This document shows positions 22,292-31,404 of a stretch of DNA of 64,000 bases, piece after piece. The translations under genes were made by a program, and so were the position numbers. The stretch covers positions 868,001 through 932,000 of the forward strand of contig CAXXOH010000003.1 of assembly GCA_963675185.2 (NCBI GenBank), read 5' to 3'. The stretch's first letter is position 1; every line of letters begins with the position of its first letter. A model generated the notes under the pieces. The model worked only from the letters and a program-made list of their open reading frames with translations, had not been told where the DNA came from and did no database searches. This stretch comes from Ilyobacter_A sp963675185. GTDB taxonomy: Bacteria; Fusobacteriota; Fusobacteriia; Fusobacteriales; Fusobacteriaceae.

Positions 22292-23209
22292 CTATAAAAT
22301 TACAAAATACACTGCTCCGAAAAACAGGAGCCCAAATAAACTGCTCGCATACATTATCTTTATATTTTTATCAATATCCCCCACTTCAAACTCCTTGATC
22401 CTGTCTCCTATGGTAGGTTTCTCATGCACAGTGCCAAAATATGAGGTCCTGCCGCCAAACTGTACCCCGATTGCCCCGGCTATACTAGATTCAGGATGAG
22501 CGGAGTTTGGGCTTGCGTGGTTTAGTCTATCTCTAAAAAATACCCTTAAAGAACTCTTAAAGTCATACCCGCAAAAAAATGACGAAACCGGTATTAATAG
22601 GGCCCCAGTTATCCTGGCAGGCAAGAAATTCACGACGTCATCCAGCTTAGCTGAAAACCACCCGAAATCCTTATACTTCTCATTTTTATACCCCAGCATA
22701 GAGTCCATAGTGTTAACGGCTTTATAAGCCATGGCAAGTGGCATACCACCTAAAAACATAAAAAACATAGGTGCTATTATCCCGTCAACTATATTTTCTG
22801 ATATGGTCTCCATGGTACTCCTTATTATATCCCTTGCTTCCATGCTCTGGGTATCCCTGCTTACAAGATAGGAAAGCTCCCTTCGAGCCCTGCCCAAGTC
22901 ACCGGATTTCAATATACCGCAAACTTTTTTCCCTTCATTGGCCAGACACCTTGTGGAAAAAATAGTATACATAAGATAGATTTCTACGAAAATATTTTTA
23001 CCTAAAAAATAAGATACCATGTATGTAGCTGCTAATACAATATTATTTAAAAGGGCTCCAGCAAACCTTTTGTTTTTGTGCCTGATAAACTTTTTTTCCA
23101 AGCTACTAACTAATTTTCCTATAAACTGCACCGGATGTGGTATCCTGTAAGGATCCCCGAAAATCAAATCCAAGCAATAGGCTATTATTATTTTCTCTGC
23201 TAAGTTCAA
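22292..23209 (-). CDS. cbiB: Adenosylcobinamide-phosphate synthase
   Basis: Polytopic inner-membrane protein (305 aa) that joins aminopropanol (phosphate) to adenosylcobyric acid. Characteristic are DLIFGDPYRIPHPVQFIGKL at the N-terminus, LSYLVSRDTQSM, ETISENIVDGIIAPMFF, and RLNHASPNSAHPESSIAGA. Hydrophobic segments alternate with these motifs. It lies between cbiP and cobD, matching the order of the reactions. Confidence 0.94.
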   Translation of the reverse strand: MNLAEKIIIAYCLDLIFGDPYRIPHPVQFIGKLVSSLEKKFIRHKNKRFAGALLNNIVLAATYMVSYFLGKNIFVEIYLMYTIFSTRCLANEGKKVCGILKSGDLGRARRELSYLVSRDTQSMEARDIIRSTMETISENIVDGIIAPMFFMFLGGMPLAMAYKAVNTMDSMLGYKNEKYKDFGWFSAKLDDVVNFLPARITGALLIPVSSFFCGYDFKSSLRVFFRDRLNHASPNSAHPESSIAGAIGVQFGGRTSYFGTVHEKPTIGDRIKEFEVGDIDKNIKIMYASSLFGLLFFGAVYFVIL

Positions 23210-23212
23210 GCT

Positions 23213-24697
23213 CTATTCACCGTCCATTATCCCGTATATCTTATCCATATCCAGGGAACCCCTTATAAGCTTCGCAAGTTTGTCGTACTCAAGCTCTTTT
23301 TGCTCTCTGAAATCTATTCCACTTTCGTAGCTGCCCAGCCCTTTTATTTCCCTTATCTTATTTAAAAACCTGTTAGTGAATTCGCCGTTGTCAAAGATGC
23401 CGTGTATATAGGTCCCTACTATATTCCCTCTGACAACGCCTTTTATGCAGTTTTCCCCTTTTAAAATAGCTGTTTCGTCTCCGTTTGTAATCCCCTGATG
23501 TATCTCATACCCAACTACCTGTACGCCGTCCATGTCTGCTAGTATACCGCTGGTGCTGCTCAAGGCACCGCTATACTGAATGGTGGTTTTTTCAGGAAGC
23601 ATCACAGTCTCAAGGTCTAATATGCCGAGGCCGGGTATTTCGCTTATATCTGACTCTATCGCATGCGGGTCTACTACTTTTTGTCCAAGCATTTGGTAGC
23701 CGCCGCAGATACCGAATATAGCGGTACCCTTCTTAGATAACCTTATTATTTTTTCTGCTATTCCCTTTTCATTCAGGTCCTTCAGGTCCTCTATGGTATT
23801 TTTAGACCCAGGTATTATTATTATGTCCTCATTCCCTAGCTCAGATGCCCTGCTGACATATTTCACGCTCACATCGCTGTAGCTTCCCAAGGCGTCTAGG
23901 TCTGTAAAGTTTGACAGGTGTTTTAACTTGATAACAGATACCTTTATCTCTCCAGGACCTCTCTTTTTATAAAATTTTTCGCTGAGGCTGTCCTCGTCTT
24001 CTATGTTGAGCTCTGCATGCGGTACCACCCCTAAAACAGGTATCCCCACGAGGTCTTCAAGCATTTTTATCCCTGGTTTCAATATATTAAGGTCTCCACG
24101 GAACTTGTTTATCACTATCCCCTTGACCCTCTTCCTTTCATTTTCTTCAAGCAGTGCAACGGTTCCATATACTGAAGCGAACACTCCGCCCCTGTCTATG
24201 TCCCCGACAAGTATCACCGGGGCATCCGCCATCTCGGCCATGCCTGTGTTTACTATATCGTCATGCTTCAGGTTTATCTCCGCCGGACTCCCGGCACCCT
24301 CTAGCACCGAAACATCGTAGTTCTCTCTTATATATCCGTATGCCTTGAGTATCTCAGACTTTAACCTGTACTTAAATTTAAAATAATCTTTTGCACTCAT
24401 ATTCTCGAGTACTTTTCCGTTTACTATAACTTGAGATTTTTTATCGGTTGTGGGTTTCAATAAGATTGGGTTCATGTATGCCATGGGTTCTATGCCAGCT
24501 GCTTCTGCCTGCACCACCTGCGCCCTACCCATCTCTTTTCCGTCCTTTGTTATATAGGAGTTTAACGCCATATTCTGCGATTTAAAAGGGCACACACTGT
24601 AGCCGTCTTGCTTAAAAACCCGGCACAGTCCGGCTGTTATCAGGCTTTTACCCACGTTTGAAGCCGTACCCAAAACCATTATATTTTTGTGTTTCAT
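23213..24697 (-). CDS. cbiP: Cobyric acid synthase
   Basis: Glutamine- and ATP-dependent amidase (494 aa) that amidates carboxylates b, d, e and g. The N-terminal dethiobiotin-synthetase-like domain has VLGTASNVGKSLITAGLCR; the C-terminal glutaminase domain has the nucleophile segment FGICGGYQMLGQ and GTYIHGIFDN. The ATG at 24697 is chosen because GGGGAGG lies just upstream. It follows cobU by 21 bp. Confidence 0.94.
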   Translation of the reverse strand: MKHKNIMVLGTASNVGKSLITAGLCRVFKQDGYSVCPFKSQNMALNSYITKDGKEMGRAQVVQAEAAGIEPMAYMNPILLKPTTDKKSQVIVNGKVLENMSAKDYFKFKYRLKSEILKAYGYIRENYDVSVLEGAGSPAEINLKHDDIVNTGMAEMADAPVILVGDIDRGGVFASVYGTVALLEENERKRVKGIVINKFRGDLNILKPGIKMLEDLVGIPVLGVVPHAELNIEDEDSLSEKFYKKRGPGEIKVSVIKLKHLSNFTDLDALGSYSDVSVKYVSRASELGNEDIIIIPGSKNTIEDLKDLNEKGIAEKIIRLSKKGTAIFGICGGYQMLGQKVVDPHAIESDISEIPGLGILDLETVMLPEKTTIQYSGALSSTSGILADMDGVQVVGYEIHQGITNGDETAILKGENCIKGVVRGNIVGTYIHGIFDNGEFTNRFLNKIREIKGLGSYESGIDFREQKELEYDKLAKLIRGSLDMDKIYGIMDGE

Positions 24698-24718
24698 AAT
24701 TCCTCCCCAGTTCATGCA

Positions 24719-25273
24719 CTACTTTAGTTTTACAGAAAGCCCCGAAACAAGTAGGTATGCTTCATCAGATTCCTGGGCCACCCTTTGATTTGCTCTTCCA
24801 GCTATATCTCTAAAGTGCCTTCCAAGCGGATAGCTTGGAACTATCCCCATCCCGAGTTCATTGGATACCACTATCACTGTGCCGGAAAATCTCTTAGAAA
24901 ACCTGATTAGCTTTTCAAGTTCTGTCATGACTTCCATCTCTATCTCTGCCACTTTTTCTGTGGAAACCTTGTCCCAATCCAAATCTCTGTCTTCAAGCAT
25001 CAGGTTTGCCACCATATTTGTAAGGCAGTCCACCAATATCAAATCCTTGCCTACAGCGCTCTTTCCCAACGTTTCGTCCAAGCAGCTGTGGGCTTCTACA
25101 GTTGTCCACTCTTTTCCTCTTTGCTCACGGTGTTTTCTTACCCTTTCTCTCATCTCTTCGTCGTAGATTTTTGCGGTGGCTAAGTACACCCTCTCTTTTC
25201 CTTTTTCTGCAAGCGCCTCTGCAAAACTGCTTTTCCCGCTTCTGGCACCGCCGGTTACATAAACTATCCCCAT
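24719..25273 (-). CDS. cobU: Adenosylcobinamide kinase/guanylyltransferase
   Basis: CobU/CobP-family protein (184 aa) that phosphorylates adenosylcobinamide and then adds GMP. The P-loop is GGARSGKSS near residues 8-16, with KHREQRGKEWTTVEAH and VVSNELGMGIVPSYPLGRHFRD as family signatures. Its product is the substrate for CobS, whose gene is not in this operon or window. Confidence 0.94.
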   Translation of the reverse strand: MGIVYVTGGARSGKSSFAEALAEKGKERVYLATAKIYDEEMRERVRKHREQRGKEWTTVEAHSCLDETLGKSAVGKDLILVDCLTNMVANLMLEDRDLDWDKVSTEKVAEIEMEVMTELEKLIRFSKRFSGTVIVVSNELGMGIVPSYPLGRHFRDIAGRANQRVAQESDEAYLLVSGLSVKLK

Positions 25274-25282
25274 GCTACACCT

Positions 25283-26005
25283 CTAATATTTATACCCTCT
25301 CGGGGTTATCATCTTGCCGTTTTTAACAAAAGTTTTAGAATTGCCAACTATAACTACTGTAAGCATGTCTATCTCAGTTTCCAACATTTTTTCCAAACTT
25401 GTTATGACAAAAGACTCGTCATCCCTCTTTGCGTTTCTAACTACGGCTACAGGGGTTTTTGCCGGTTTATACTTTAGCATTATTTCCCTGGCTTCAACTA
25501 TCTGAGATGTACGCCCGTGGCTTTTAGGGTTGTACAAACTTATAACAAAATCCCCTTGGCTTGCAAGCTCCACCCTTTTTTTTATAAGCTCCCAATCCGT
25601 TAAGAGATCGCTTAGGCTTATGCTGGCGTGGTCATGCATTATTGGCGCTCCGACTATAGATGCCGCAGCTGTCGATGCAGTTACACCAGGTACAACCTCA
25701 ACTTCTAAACCCTCTGGAGCCAGCTCTAGCATTATCCCAGCCATGCCGTATACACCTGCGTCCCCACTACTTATAAGGCTTACACTTTTGTCGGAACTGC
25801 ATATATCCAGCACCTCCATGCACCTGTCTACCTCTTTTTTCATGGCGGAGCTTATAAGTTCCTTGTGCGAAAACTCCTCTTTTACAAGTTCTATGTATGT
25901 TTTATAGCCGATTATGACATCACTTTTTTCAAGCGCATCATAGGCCTTGAAGGTCATGTTTTCCTTGTTTCCAGGTCCCAACCCAACTACGTATATTTTA
26001 CTCAT
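25283..26005 (-). CDS. cbiH: Cobalt-precorrin-3 C17-methyltransferase
   Basis: S-adenosylmethionine-dependent methyltransferase (240 aa) of the tetrapyrrole methylase fold that drives ring contraction. It has IYVVGLGPGNKENMTFKAY, SSGDAGVYGMAG and VEVVPGVTASTAAASIVGAPIMHD split across the usual places, then SLYNPKSHGR, a C17-methyltransferase signature. The start at 26005 has GAGGAG seven bases upstream, inside cbiG. It overlaps cbiG by 8 bp. Confidence 0.93.
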   Translation of the reverse strand: MSKIYVVGLGPGNKENMTFKAYDALEKSDVIIGYKTYIELVKEEFSHKELISSAMKKEVDRCMEVLDICSSDKSVSLISSGDAGVYGMAGIMLELAPEGLEVEVVPGVTASTAAASIVGAPIMHDHASISLSDLLTDWELIKKRVELASQGDFVISLYNPKSHGRTSQIVEAREIMLKYKPAKTPVAVVRNAKRDDESFVITSLEKMLETEIDMLTVVIVGNSKTFVKNGKMITPRGYKY

Positions 26006-26987
26006 AGCCAAACTCCTCTTCATATATTGATACGGTTATCCCGTTATGTTTTATCTTTCTTGCTATAAAGCCCCCATTTTTATATGAAGCCAGATATGCA
26101 CATGGTTCTGAAACTGCCCCTACGCCTATCTTCTCCCTCACAAATTCAGACTCTTGGGATAACCCATCTACACCCTCTAGCTCCTCTTTTTCAAAAAACA
26201 GCACCTTCTTGCCTAGCTCATTTGCCGCTTCAAGGAGGCCGAGTTCTTCCCTTTTTATCCAGGCGCTGGCCAATATCCTTATGCTGTCTACCCTCAAGTT
26301 GTACCTATCCATGGAAATCTCTACCGCCTCTAGTACCTGCTCTTTTGTAACGTCCTTTCTGCACCCTATGCCAAGCACTATATTTTGCGGAATTAGCTGC
26401 GATATCTCCAGTTTTTTCCTGTTAGATACCACAATTGCTCCTGACACAGCCTCTGTACCGGTAACCAGGTTATCAGGAAGGCTTAAAAGCACTCTTTCCC
26501 CGTTCACCATCATAGAAGTAACCCGTTTTGCACTCTCCAGGCAGTCCAATTTAGTCTTCAACTTTTGAGAAAGTGTATCTACAGCAAGGCTTCCGCCTAT
26601 GTCGGAAGCAGTTGTAACTACCGGTATCGCCCCAATAAACTTAGCAATTTTTTCGCATTGTTCATTGGCCCCGCCGAGGTGTCCAGATAGTAGGGAGATT
26701 ACAAAATTCCCACCTTCGTCTACTACTAGTACTGCTGGGTCCACATCCTTTGTTTTTATAAGTCCGGCTAGCATTCTCACAGCTATACCTGTGGCCATGA
26801 CAAAAATATTAACCTCATACAAATTAAAGTATCTATTCACAGTGTTTTTTAGCCCTCCCTGCATAACAATGCAGTCGCCTTCGGCATATTTTTCAATAGC
26901 ATATATATCCGCTTCTAAAACTGCCTCTTTCAGCTCTTTTGCCTTTTTAAGGCCGTTTTTGCTTACACTGTATATGGCGTACCTCAT
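25998..26987 (-). CDS. cbiG: Cobalt-precorrin-5A hydrolase
   Basis: CbiG (329 aa) opens the delta-lactone of cobalt-precorrin-5A, releasing acetaldehyde in the oxygen-independent pathway. The N-terminal part has FVMATGIAVRMLAGLIKTKD and DEGGNFVISLLSGHLGGANE; the C-terminal part has NIVLGIGCRKDVTKEQV and SIRILASAWIKREELGLLE. Separate CbiG and CbiH are typical of the anaerobic route. It overlaps cbiF by 4 bp. Confidence 0.94.
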   Translation of the reverse strand: MRYAIYSVSKNGLKKAKELKEAVLEADIYAIEKYAEGDCIVMQGGLKNTVNRYFNLYEVNIFVMATGIAVRMLAGLIKTKDVDPAVLVVDEGGNFVISLLSGHLGGANEQCEKIAKFIGAIPVVTTASDIGGSLAVDTLSQKLKTKLDCLESAKRVTSMMVNGERVLLSLPDNLVTGTEAVSGAIVVSNRKKLEISQLIPQNIVLGIGCRKDVTKEQVLEAVEISMDRYNLRVDSIRILASAWIKREELGLLEAANELGKKVLFFEKEELEGVDGLSQESEFVREKIGVGAVSEPCAYLASYKNGGFIARKIKHNGITVSIYEEEFGYE

Positions 26988-27745
26988 TTTTTTACGCCCT
27001 CCCTGTATTCATGCGTAAAATATTTATCGTATAATTTAGATTTTGAATATTTATCCCCCATAAACCATCCGACAAGTATCTGGGCAGTTTTTGTTATTTT
27101 TTCCACTTTCACCTTTTCAGCTATGTCTCCAAGGGTCCCCTCCACTATTTTCTGGTCCGGCCAACTCGCCCTCTGAACAACTGCAACAGGGGTATCCATA
27201 GGATAGTGTCTCGCAAGTTTTTCTACTACCTTTTCTATCATCTGCACCGATAAGAAGATTGCCATAGAAGCTTTATGCGATGCGAGTTTATCGAGGCTTT
27301 CCTCCTCAGGAACAGGGGTTCTTCCCTCTATTCTGGTGCATATTACAGTTTGAGTAACATCCGGCAAGGTAAATTCTTTTTTTATTGCCGCTGCTGATGC
27401 CAAAAATGAACTTACCCCGGGTACCACTTCATACTGTATATCATGTAAGTCCAATATATCCATTTGCTCCCTGTGAGCACCATAAATAGAAGGGTCCCCG
27501 GTATGGACTCTTGCGACTGTCTTCCCATTTTCTACAGCTTTAACTGTTACTTCCATAACTTCTTCCAGCGTCATACTTGCACTGTTGTATATCTCTGCTC
27601 CCTCTTTATGGCATTCTATAACTTCTTTAGGAACCAGCGAGCCCGCATAAATTATGACGTCTGCCGAGGATACAAGACGTTGACCTTTTACGGTTATTAG
27701 CTCAGGATCTCCTGGCCCAGCTCCTATAAAATAAACTTTACCCAT
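26984..27745 (-). CDS. cbiF: Cobalt-precorrin-4 C11-methyltransferase
   Basis: Tetrapyrrole methylase (253 aa) with VYFIGAGPGDPELITVKG, IIYAGSLVPKEV, RVHTGDPSIYGA and EVVPGVSSFLASAAA. The AGSLVP and HTGDPS motifs identify the C11 enzyme (CbiF/CobM). It overlaps cbiL upstream by 8 bp and cbiG downstream by 4 bp, so the whole block is translationally coupled. Confidence 0.95.
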   Translation of the reverse strand: MGKVYFIGAGPGDPELITVKGQRLVSSADVIIYAGSLVPKEVIECHKEGAEIYNSASMTLEEVMEVTVKAVENGKTVARVHTGDPSIYGAHREQMDILDLHDIQYEVVPGVSSFLASAAAIKKEFTLPDVTQTVICTRIEGRTPVPEEESLDKLASHKASMAIFLSVQMIEKVVEKLARHYPMDTPVAVVQRASWPDQKIVEGTLGDIAEKVKVEKITKTAQILVGWFMGDKYSKSKLYDKYFTHEYREGVKK

Positions 27746-28439
27746 GTTTGACCCCGCCTTTTTTTAGAATCAGTGTTGAAAAATAAGGTACTTTCTCTAT
27801 CTCGTCTAAGTTAGTGTGTATCTCCTCGTCTTCTTTCCCACAGTTTGAAACCAGTATTACATTTTCTGAGTTGCCGGTTTCTTTAATCGCCGCCCTCAAT
27901 TTATCAAAATACCTGCTTATCTTCATAAAAACTATATTGTCGTTGCCTTCTATCTCTTTTTTCAGTTTTGTGGCACTGCTAAGTGATATAATTTTCAAGT
28001 CCTCATCCCCTATCACAAGCGGCACATTCACCCTTGAAGCTATACTATTGAATGAAGTTATCCCTGGAACTGTCTCAACCTCAAATTCACTCCCCAGGTA
28101 ATCCAAGATATACGTGTAGGTGCTGTAGGTCATCGGGTCTCCTATTGTCAAAAAAGCCATGTTTTTCCCGTTTTCTAGCAGCTGCTCTATTTTTTTTGCA
28201 TTGTTTCTCCTTATCTCTTTTTTCTTCTCCTCATCGCTTATCATTGGAAACTCCAAAAACAACTTCTGGGCATTTTCGGCTATGTAATCTTTTGCTATAT
28301 CAAATGCTGTGCTACCCTCAGTTTTTTTTGCTTCAGGTAGTACTATTATGTCAACATTTTTCAAGAGTTTCACAGCCTTCATCGTTATAAGCTCCGGGTC
28401 TCCTACCCCTACCCCTATTCCATAAAACTTACCTCTCAT
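27738..28439 (-). CDS. cbiL: Cobalt-precorrin-2 C20-methyltransferase
   Basis: Tetrapyrrole methylase (233 aa) adding the C20 methyl group. Motifs are FYGIGVGVGDPELITMKAV, AFLTIGDPMTYSTYTYI and ETVPGITSFNSIASRVNVPL. The GVGVGDPELIT start with GDPMTYSTY is characteristic of CbiL/CobI. It acts on cobalt-precorrin-2 immediately after CbiX. Confidence 0.93.
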   Translation of the reverse strand: MRGKFYGIGVGVGDPELITMKAVKLLKNVDIIVLPEAKKTEGSTAFDIAKDYIAENAQKLFLEFPMISDEEKKKEIRRNNAKKIEQLLENGKNMAFLTIGDPMTYSTYTYILDYLGSEFEVETVPGITSFNSIASRVNVPLVIGDEDLKIISLSSATKLKKEIEGNDNIVFMKISRYFDKLRAAIKETGNSENVILVSNCGKEDEEIHTNLDEIEKVPYFSTLILKKGGVKHG

Positions 28440-28445
28440 AAGCCC

Positions 28446-29009
28446 CTACCTTTCTGCCGCAACAATGTATATCGGATTTTCTGCCACCATCATGTTGAGC
28501 TCTTTAATGCTCCTGTTCTTACTAACCGATACCAAACTTATATCTATATCTTTAAAATTGTACTTTTTTAAAAGTTCCAATGTTTTCATCAAGTTTTCCA
28601 AAATTATAAAGTTCAGTACGAGCTTCCCGCCTATCCTTAAATTTTTAAAGGCATACAGGAATATCTGGTCTAGCTTCCCCTTTGATCCCCCCACAAAAAT
28701 TCTGTCAAAGGGCATATCCTGTATGTCTTCGGGTGCTTTACCTTTTATGACTTCTATGTTTTCCACAGAGAACTTTTTCATATTTTCTCCTATGAGCTTC
28801 ACTGCATCACTGTTTACCTCCACGGCATACACCTTCCCGTTTTTGGCAAATTTAGCCATCTCTATACTTACAGATCCAGTCCCAGCACCTATGTCCAGGC
28901 AGTTATCCCCATCTTCTACTCCAAGCTTAGCCAGGCTAATAGCCCTTACTTCCTCTTTTGTCATAGGGACGTTTCCCCTTATAAATTCACTGTCCTTTAT
29001 ATGGTACAT
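28446..29009 (-). CDS. cbiT: Cobalt-precorrin-6B C15-methyltransferase (decarboxylating)
   Basis: Class I SAM-dependent methyltransferase (187 aa) with the glycine-rich CLDIGAGTGSVSIEMAK motif near residue 40 and FDRIFVGGSKGKLDQ. The N-terminal VPMTKEEVRAISLAKL is a CbiT signature. It methylates C15 and decarboxylates the C12 acetate. It is separate from CbiE here, whereas in many aerobes both are fused as CobL. Confidence 0.93.
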   Translation of the reverse strand: MYHIKDSEFIRGNVPMTKEEVRAISLAKLGVEDGDNCLDIGAGTGSVSIEMAKFAKNGKVYAVEVNSDAVKLIGENMKKFSVENIEVIKGKAPEDIQDMPFDRIFVGGSKGKLDQIFLYAFKNLRIGGKLVLNFIILENLMKTLELLKKYNFKDIDISLVSVSKNRSIKELNMMVAENPIYIVAAER

Positions 29010-29022
29010 AAGCTTTCCTCTC

Positions 29023-29658
29023 CTATGAAAGATCTTCCAATTTCACGACAACCACGTTTATACCGAACTCTCCCTCATACTCCGACAAATCCTCTGCAAT
29101 GAAAAAATGTATCCTCTCATCACAGTAAGAGAGGTTTTCCCCCACCCAAATTCTTGCTCTACCATACCCTCTATTTTTCAAGGTTATTGCGATATTTTTC
29201 GGAGAGTTCTCTTTATCTGTAAGTAGCCCTATCTTCCTGTATTTTTCAAGTTTTTTCACATAATCTATCTTTTTGCCGTGAACGCTACCTATATAAGCAT
29301 CTGCCCACATCTCGCCTATCCTAGAAAACATATACTGCATAGAGGATATCCCAGGTAGTACTTGAAGTTCCTCCGACTTAAAGTTTTTTTTCATATACCC
29401 TAAAAAGCTGTAGAAGCCAGGGTCACCAGAAACCACCACTGCTATCCTCTGCTCTCTGTTTTCCATGATGTACCAAACAAGTTTATCCAGGCCACTGTCT
29501 ATATATCTGACCTCTTTGTCGACTAAAAGATGTGATATGCTTTGGATGTTCCTCTTTCCCCCGATTACTATATCGGCTTCCACTATAGCGTTTTTTACAA
29601 TAGGTGTTATATATTCAGGATTCCCAGGCCCCAGCCCTAATACAAATATCTTCTCCAT
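29023..29658 (-). CDS. cbiE: Cobalt-precorrin-7 C5-methyltransferase
   Basis: Tetrapyrrole methylase (211 aa) with IFVLGLGPGNPEYITPIV, VVVSGDPGFYSFLGYM and LQVLPGISSMQYMFSRIG; SVHGKKIDY follows as in CbiE. The ATG at 29658 is preferred because GAGGA lies just upstream; the longer frame would use a GTG that is part of that Shine-Dalgarno region. It stands between cbiD and cbiT. Confidence 0.92.
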   Translation of the reverse strand: MEKIFVLGLGPGNPEYITPIVKNAIVEADIVIGGKRNIQSISHLLVDKEVRYIDSGLDKLVWYIMENREQRIAVVVSGDPGFYSFLGYMKKNFKSEELQVLPGISSMQYMFSRIGEMWADAYIGSVHGKKIDYVKKLEKYRKIGLLTDKENSPKNIAITLKNRGYGRARIWVGENLSYCDERIHFFIAEDLSEYEGEFGINVVVVKLEDLS

Positions 29659-29672
29659 ATTTATCCTCACTG

Positions 29673-30764
29673 TTAAAAATTTTCACTCCTGGCCAGCTCA
29701 CCCATGTTGTTTGAAAATATCAGGGTGGCGACCTCTATTTTTTTCCCGCTTCTTTCTGCAAGCTCCTGGCATCTTGTACTCGCCTTTTTTGCCAAAAGCT
29801 GGAATACCTCTGGATTTTCAACATATCCCACGGCCTCTTCAGTTGTATTTGAACCCAAAATCTTGAGTATATTCTCGTGTTTTTCCCCGCAAAGCACTGC
29901 ATTTGATGCTAGTATTTCAAGCCTTGCGTCGGATACCCTGCTGTGGGTGTGGAATATCCCGCCGGCCACCTTCACGAGTTTGCCTATATTGCCCACAAAG
30001 AATATCTTTTCCACTCCGGCTTCGCAGGCCTTTTCTATCATAAAGCCCACGAAGTTGCTTATTACCACTATCCTTTTCTCATCCATCCTAAGCTTTTCCA
30101 CTGCATAATTTTTCCCGTAATTCCCAAATGTAAATACCAAGTTTTTTGAGCCGCTTTCCCTTAGAGCTACATTAAGCTCCAATGCCAGAGAATCTTTGAA
30201 GGCTTCTTCGGACATGGGTTTAACCAAGCCGCTGGTTCCCAGTATCGATATCCCGCCTATTATACCCAATTTTGGATTCAGAGTATTTTTGGATATCTCC
30301 TCTCCGCGTGGAACGAATATCTCAACATCTACTCCGAACTCCCCCTGTCCTACTAGCTTTTTAACCTCTTGCAGTATCATCTTCATAGGAATCGGGTTTA
30401 TAGCTGCCTCCCCCACCTGCACAGGAAGTCCATTTTTAGTCACCCTGCCGATGCCTTGTCCACCATATATCATAATTTTGCAGTCACTTCTTCTACTAAC
30501 CTTAGCACATATCTCTATGCCGTTTGTTATGTCGGGATCATCTCCACCGTCTTTTACTACTGTCCCAACAGCAAAATTTTCGTCCCCGCATATATCGACC
30601 GGCAGTTCAATTTCCTCTCCTATCGGAATGCTTATAGCCACCTTTTTTATTTGTTCTTTTTTTAATAAAAACTGTGTTGCAGCCTTTGCTGCCGCAGCTG
30701 CGCAAGATCCGGTTGTGTATCCATACCTAAGTTTTTTCCCTTGATAGAGTACATATTTATCCAT
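29673..30764 (-). CDS. cbiD: Cobalt-precorrin-5B C1-methyltransferase
   Basis: CbiD (363 aa), the anaerobic-pathway enzyme that methylates C1. It has LRYGYTTGSCAAAAAKAA near the N-terminus, VKDGGDDPDITNGIEI, GGQGIGRVTKNGL, ILGTSGLVKPMSEEAF and FVGNIGKLVKVAGGIFHTHS in the usual order. The ATG at 30764 follows GTAGG, overlapping the cbiC stop. CbiD with CbiG marks the route as oxygen-independent. Confidence 0.95.
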   Translation of the reverse strand: MDKYVLYQGKKLRYGYTTGSCAAAAAKAATQFLLKKEQIKKVAISIPIGEEIELPVDICGDENFAVGTVVKDGGDDPDITNGIEICAKVSRRSDCKIMIYGGQGIGRVTKNGLPVQVGEAAINPIPMKMILQEVKKLVGQGEFGVDVEIFVPRGEEISKNTLNPKLGIIGGISILGTSGLVKPMSEEAFKDSLALELNVALRESGSKNLVFTFGNYGKNYAVEKLRMDEKRIVVISNFVGFMIEKACEAGVEKIFFVGNIGKLVKVAGGIFHTHSRVSDARLEILASNAVLCGEKHENILKILGSNTTEEAVGYVENPEVFQLLAKKASTRCQELAERSGKKIEVATLIFSNNMGELARSENF

Positions 30765-31404
30765 CAAAACCTACCCTGTTAAACATCTGGTACAATATGC
30801 CGTGAAGTATAGAAACCGCAACCGTACTTCCGCCCTTTCTTCCCTTTATTCTGATATATGGTATATCGAATTTTGCCAGCTCCTCTTTGGATTCCGCTGC
30901 GCCTACAAACCCCACCGGTACCCCCACCACAAGGGCAGGTTTAAGATTTTCTTTATCCACCCTTTCCAGCAGTGTGAAAAGCGCTGTTGGGGCATTGCCT
31001 ATTAAAAATATTTTTGTATCCGGATCTTCCAAAGCCTTTTCTATTCCGACTATAGACCTGGTCACCTCTCTTTTTTTTGCCTCCTCAGCCACCTTCGCAT
31101 CAGAAACCAGGGAATATGCTGAACACCCAAATTTTTCCAGGGTTTTCTTACTGAGACCATTAAGTATCATCTTTGTGTCACAGTAAATCCTGCAGCCATT
31201 TCTAAGTGCTTCCATGGCAGATTCAATGGCGTAATTTTCAAACTCTATCAGGTCCGCATACTCAAAATCCGCTGTTGTATGTACTACTCTTTTTACTATT
31301 GGTTTTTCTCTTTCACTGAATTTTTCTATTTTTTCTCCTAATTCTTCCCCTATTATTTCGAAGCTTCTAGCCTCTATGTCCATAGGTTTTCTTATATATG
31401 ACAT
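30757..31404 (-). CDS. cbiC: Cobalt-precorrin-8 methylmutase
   Basis: CbiC/CobH (215 aa) moves the C11 methyl group to C12, giving cobyrinic acid. It begins with YIRKPMDIEARSFEIIGEEL; VKRVVHTTADFEY holds the catalytic His. CDTKMILNG and VGVPVGFVGAAESKEEL follow. It overlaps the end of cbiA by 38 bp, an unusually long overlap for this operon, but the start matches the family's conserved N-terminus. Confidence 0.94.
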   Translation of the reverse strand: MSYIRKPMDIEARSFEIIGEELGEKIEKFSEREKPIVKRVVHTTADFEYADLIEFENYAIESAMEALRNGCRIYCDTKMILNGLSKKTLEKFGCSAYSLVSDAKVAEEAKKREVTRSIVGIEKALEDPDTKIFLIGNAPTALFTLLERVDKENLKPALVVGVPVGFVGAAESKEELAKFDIPYIRIKGRKGGSTVAVSILHGILYQMFNRVGFDG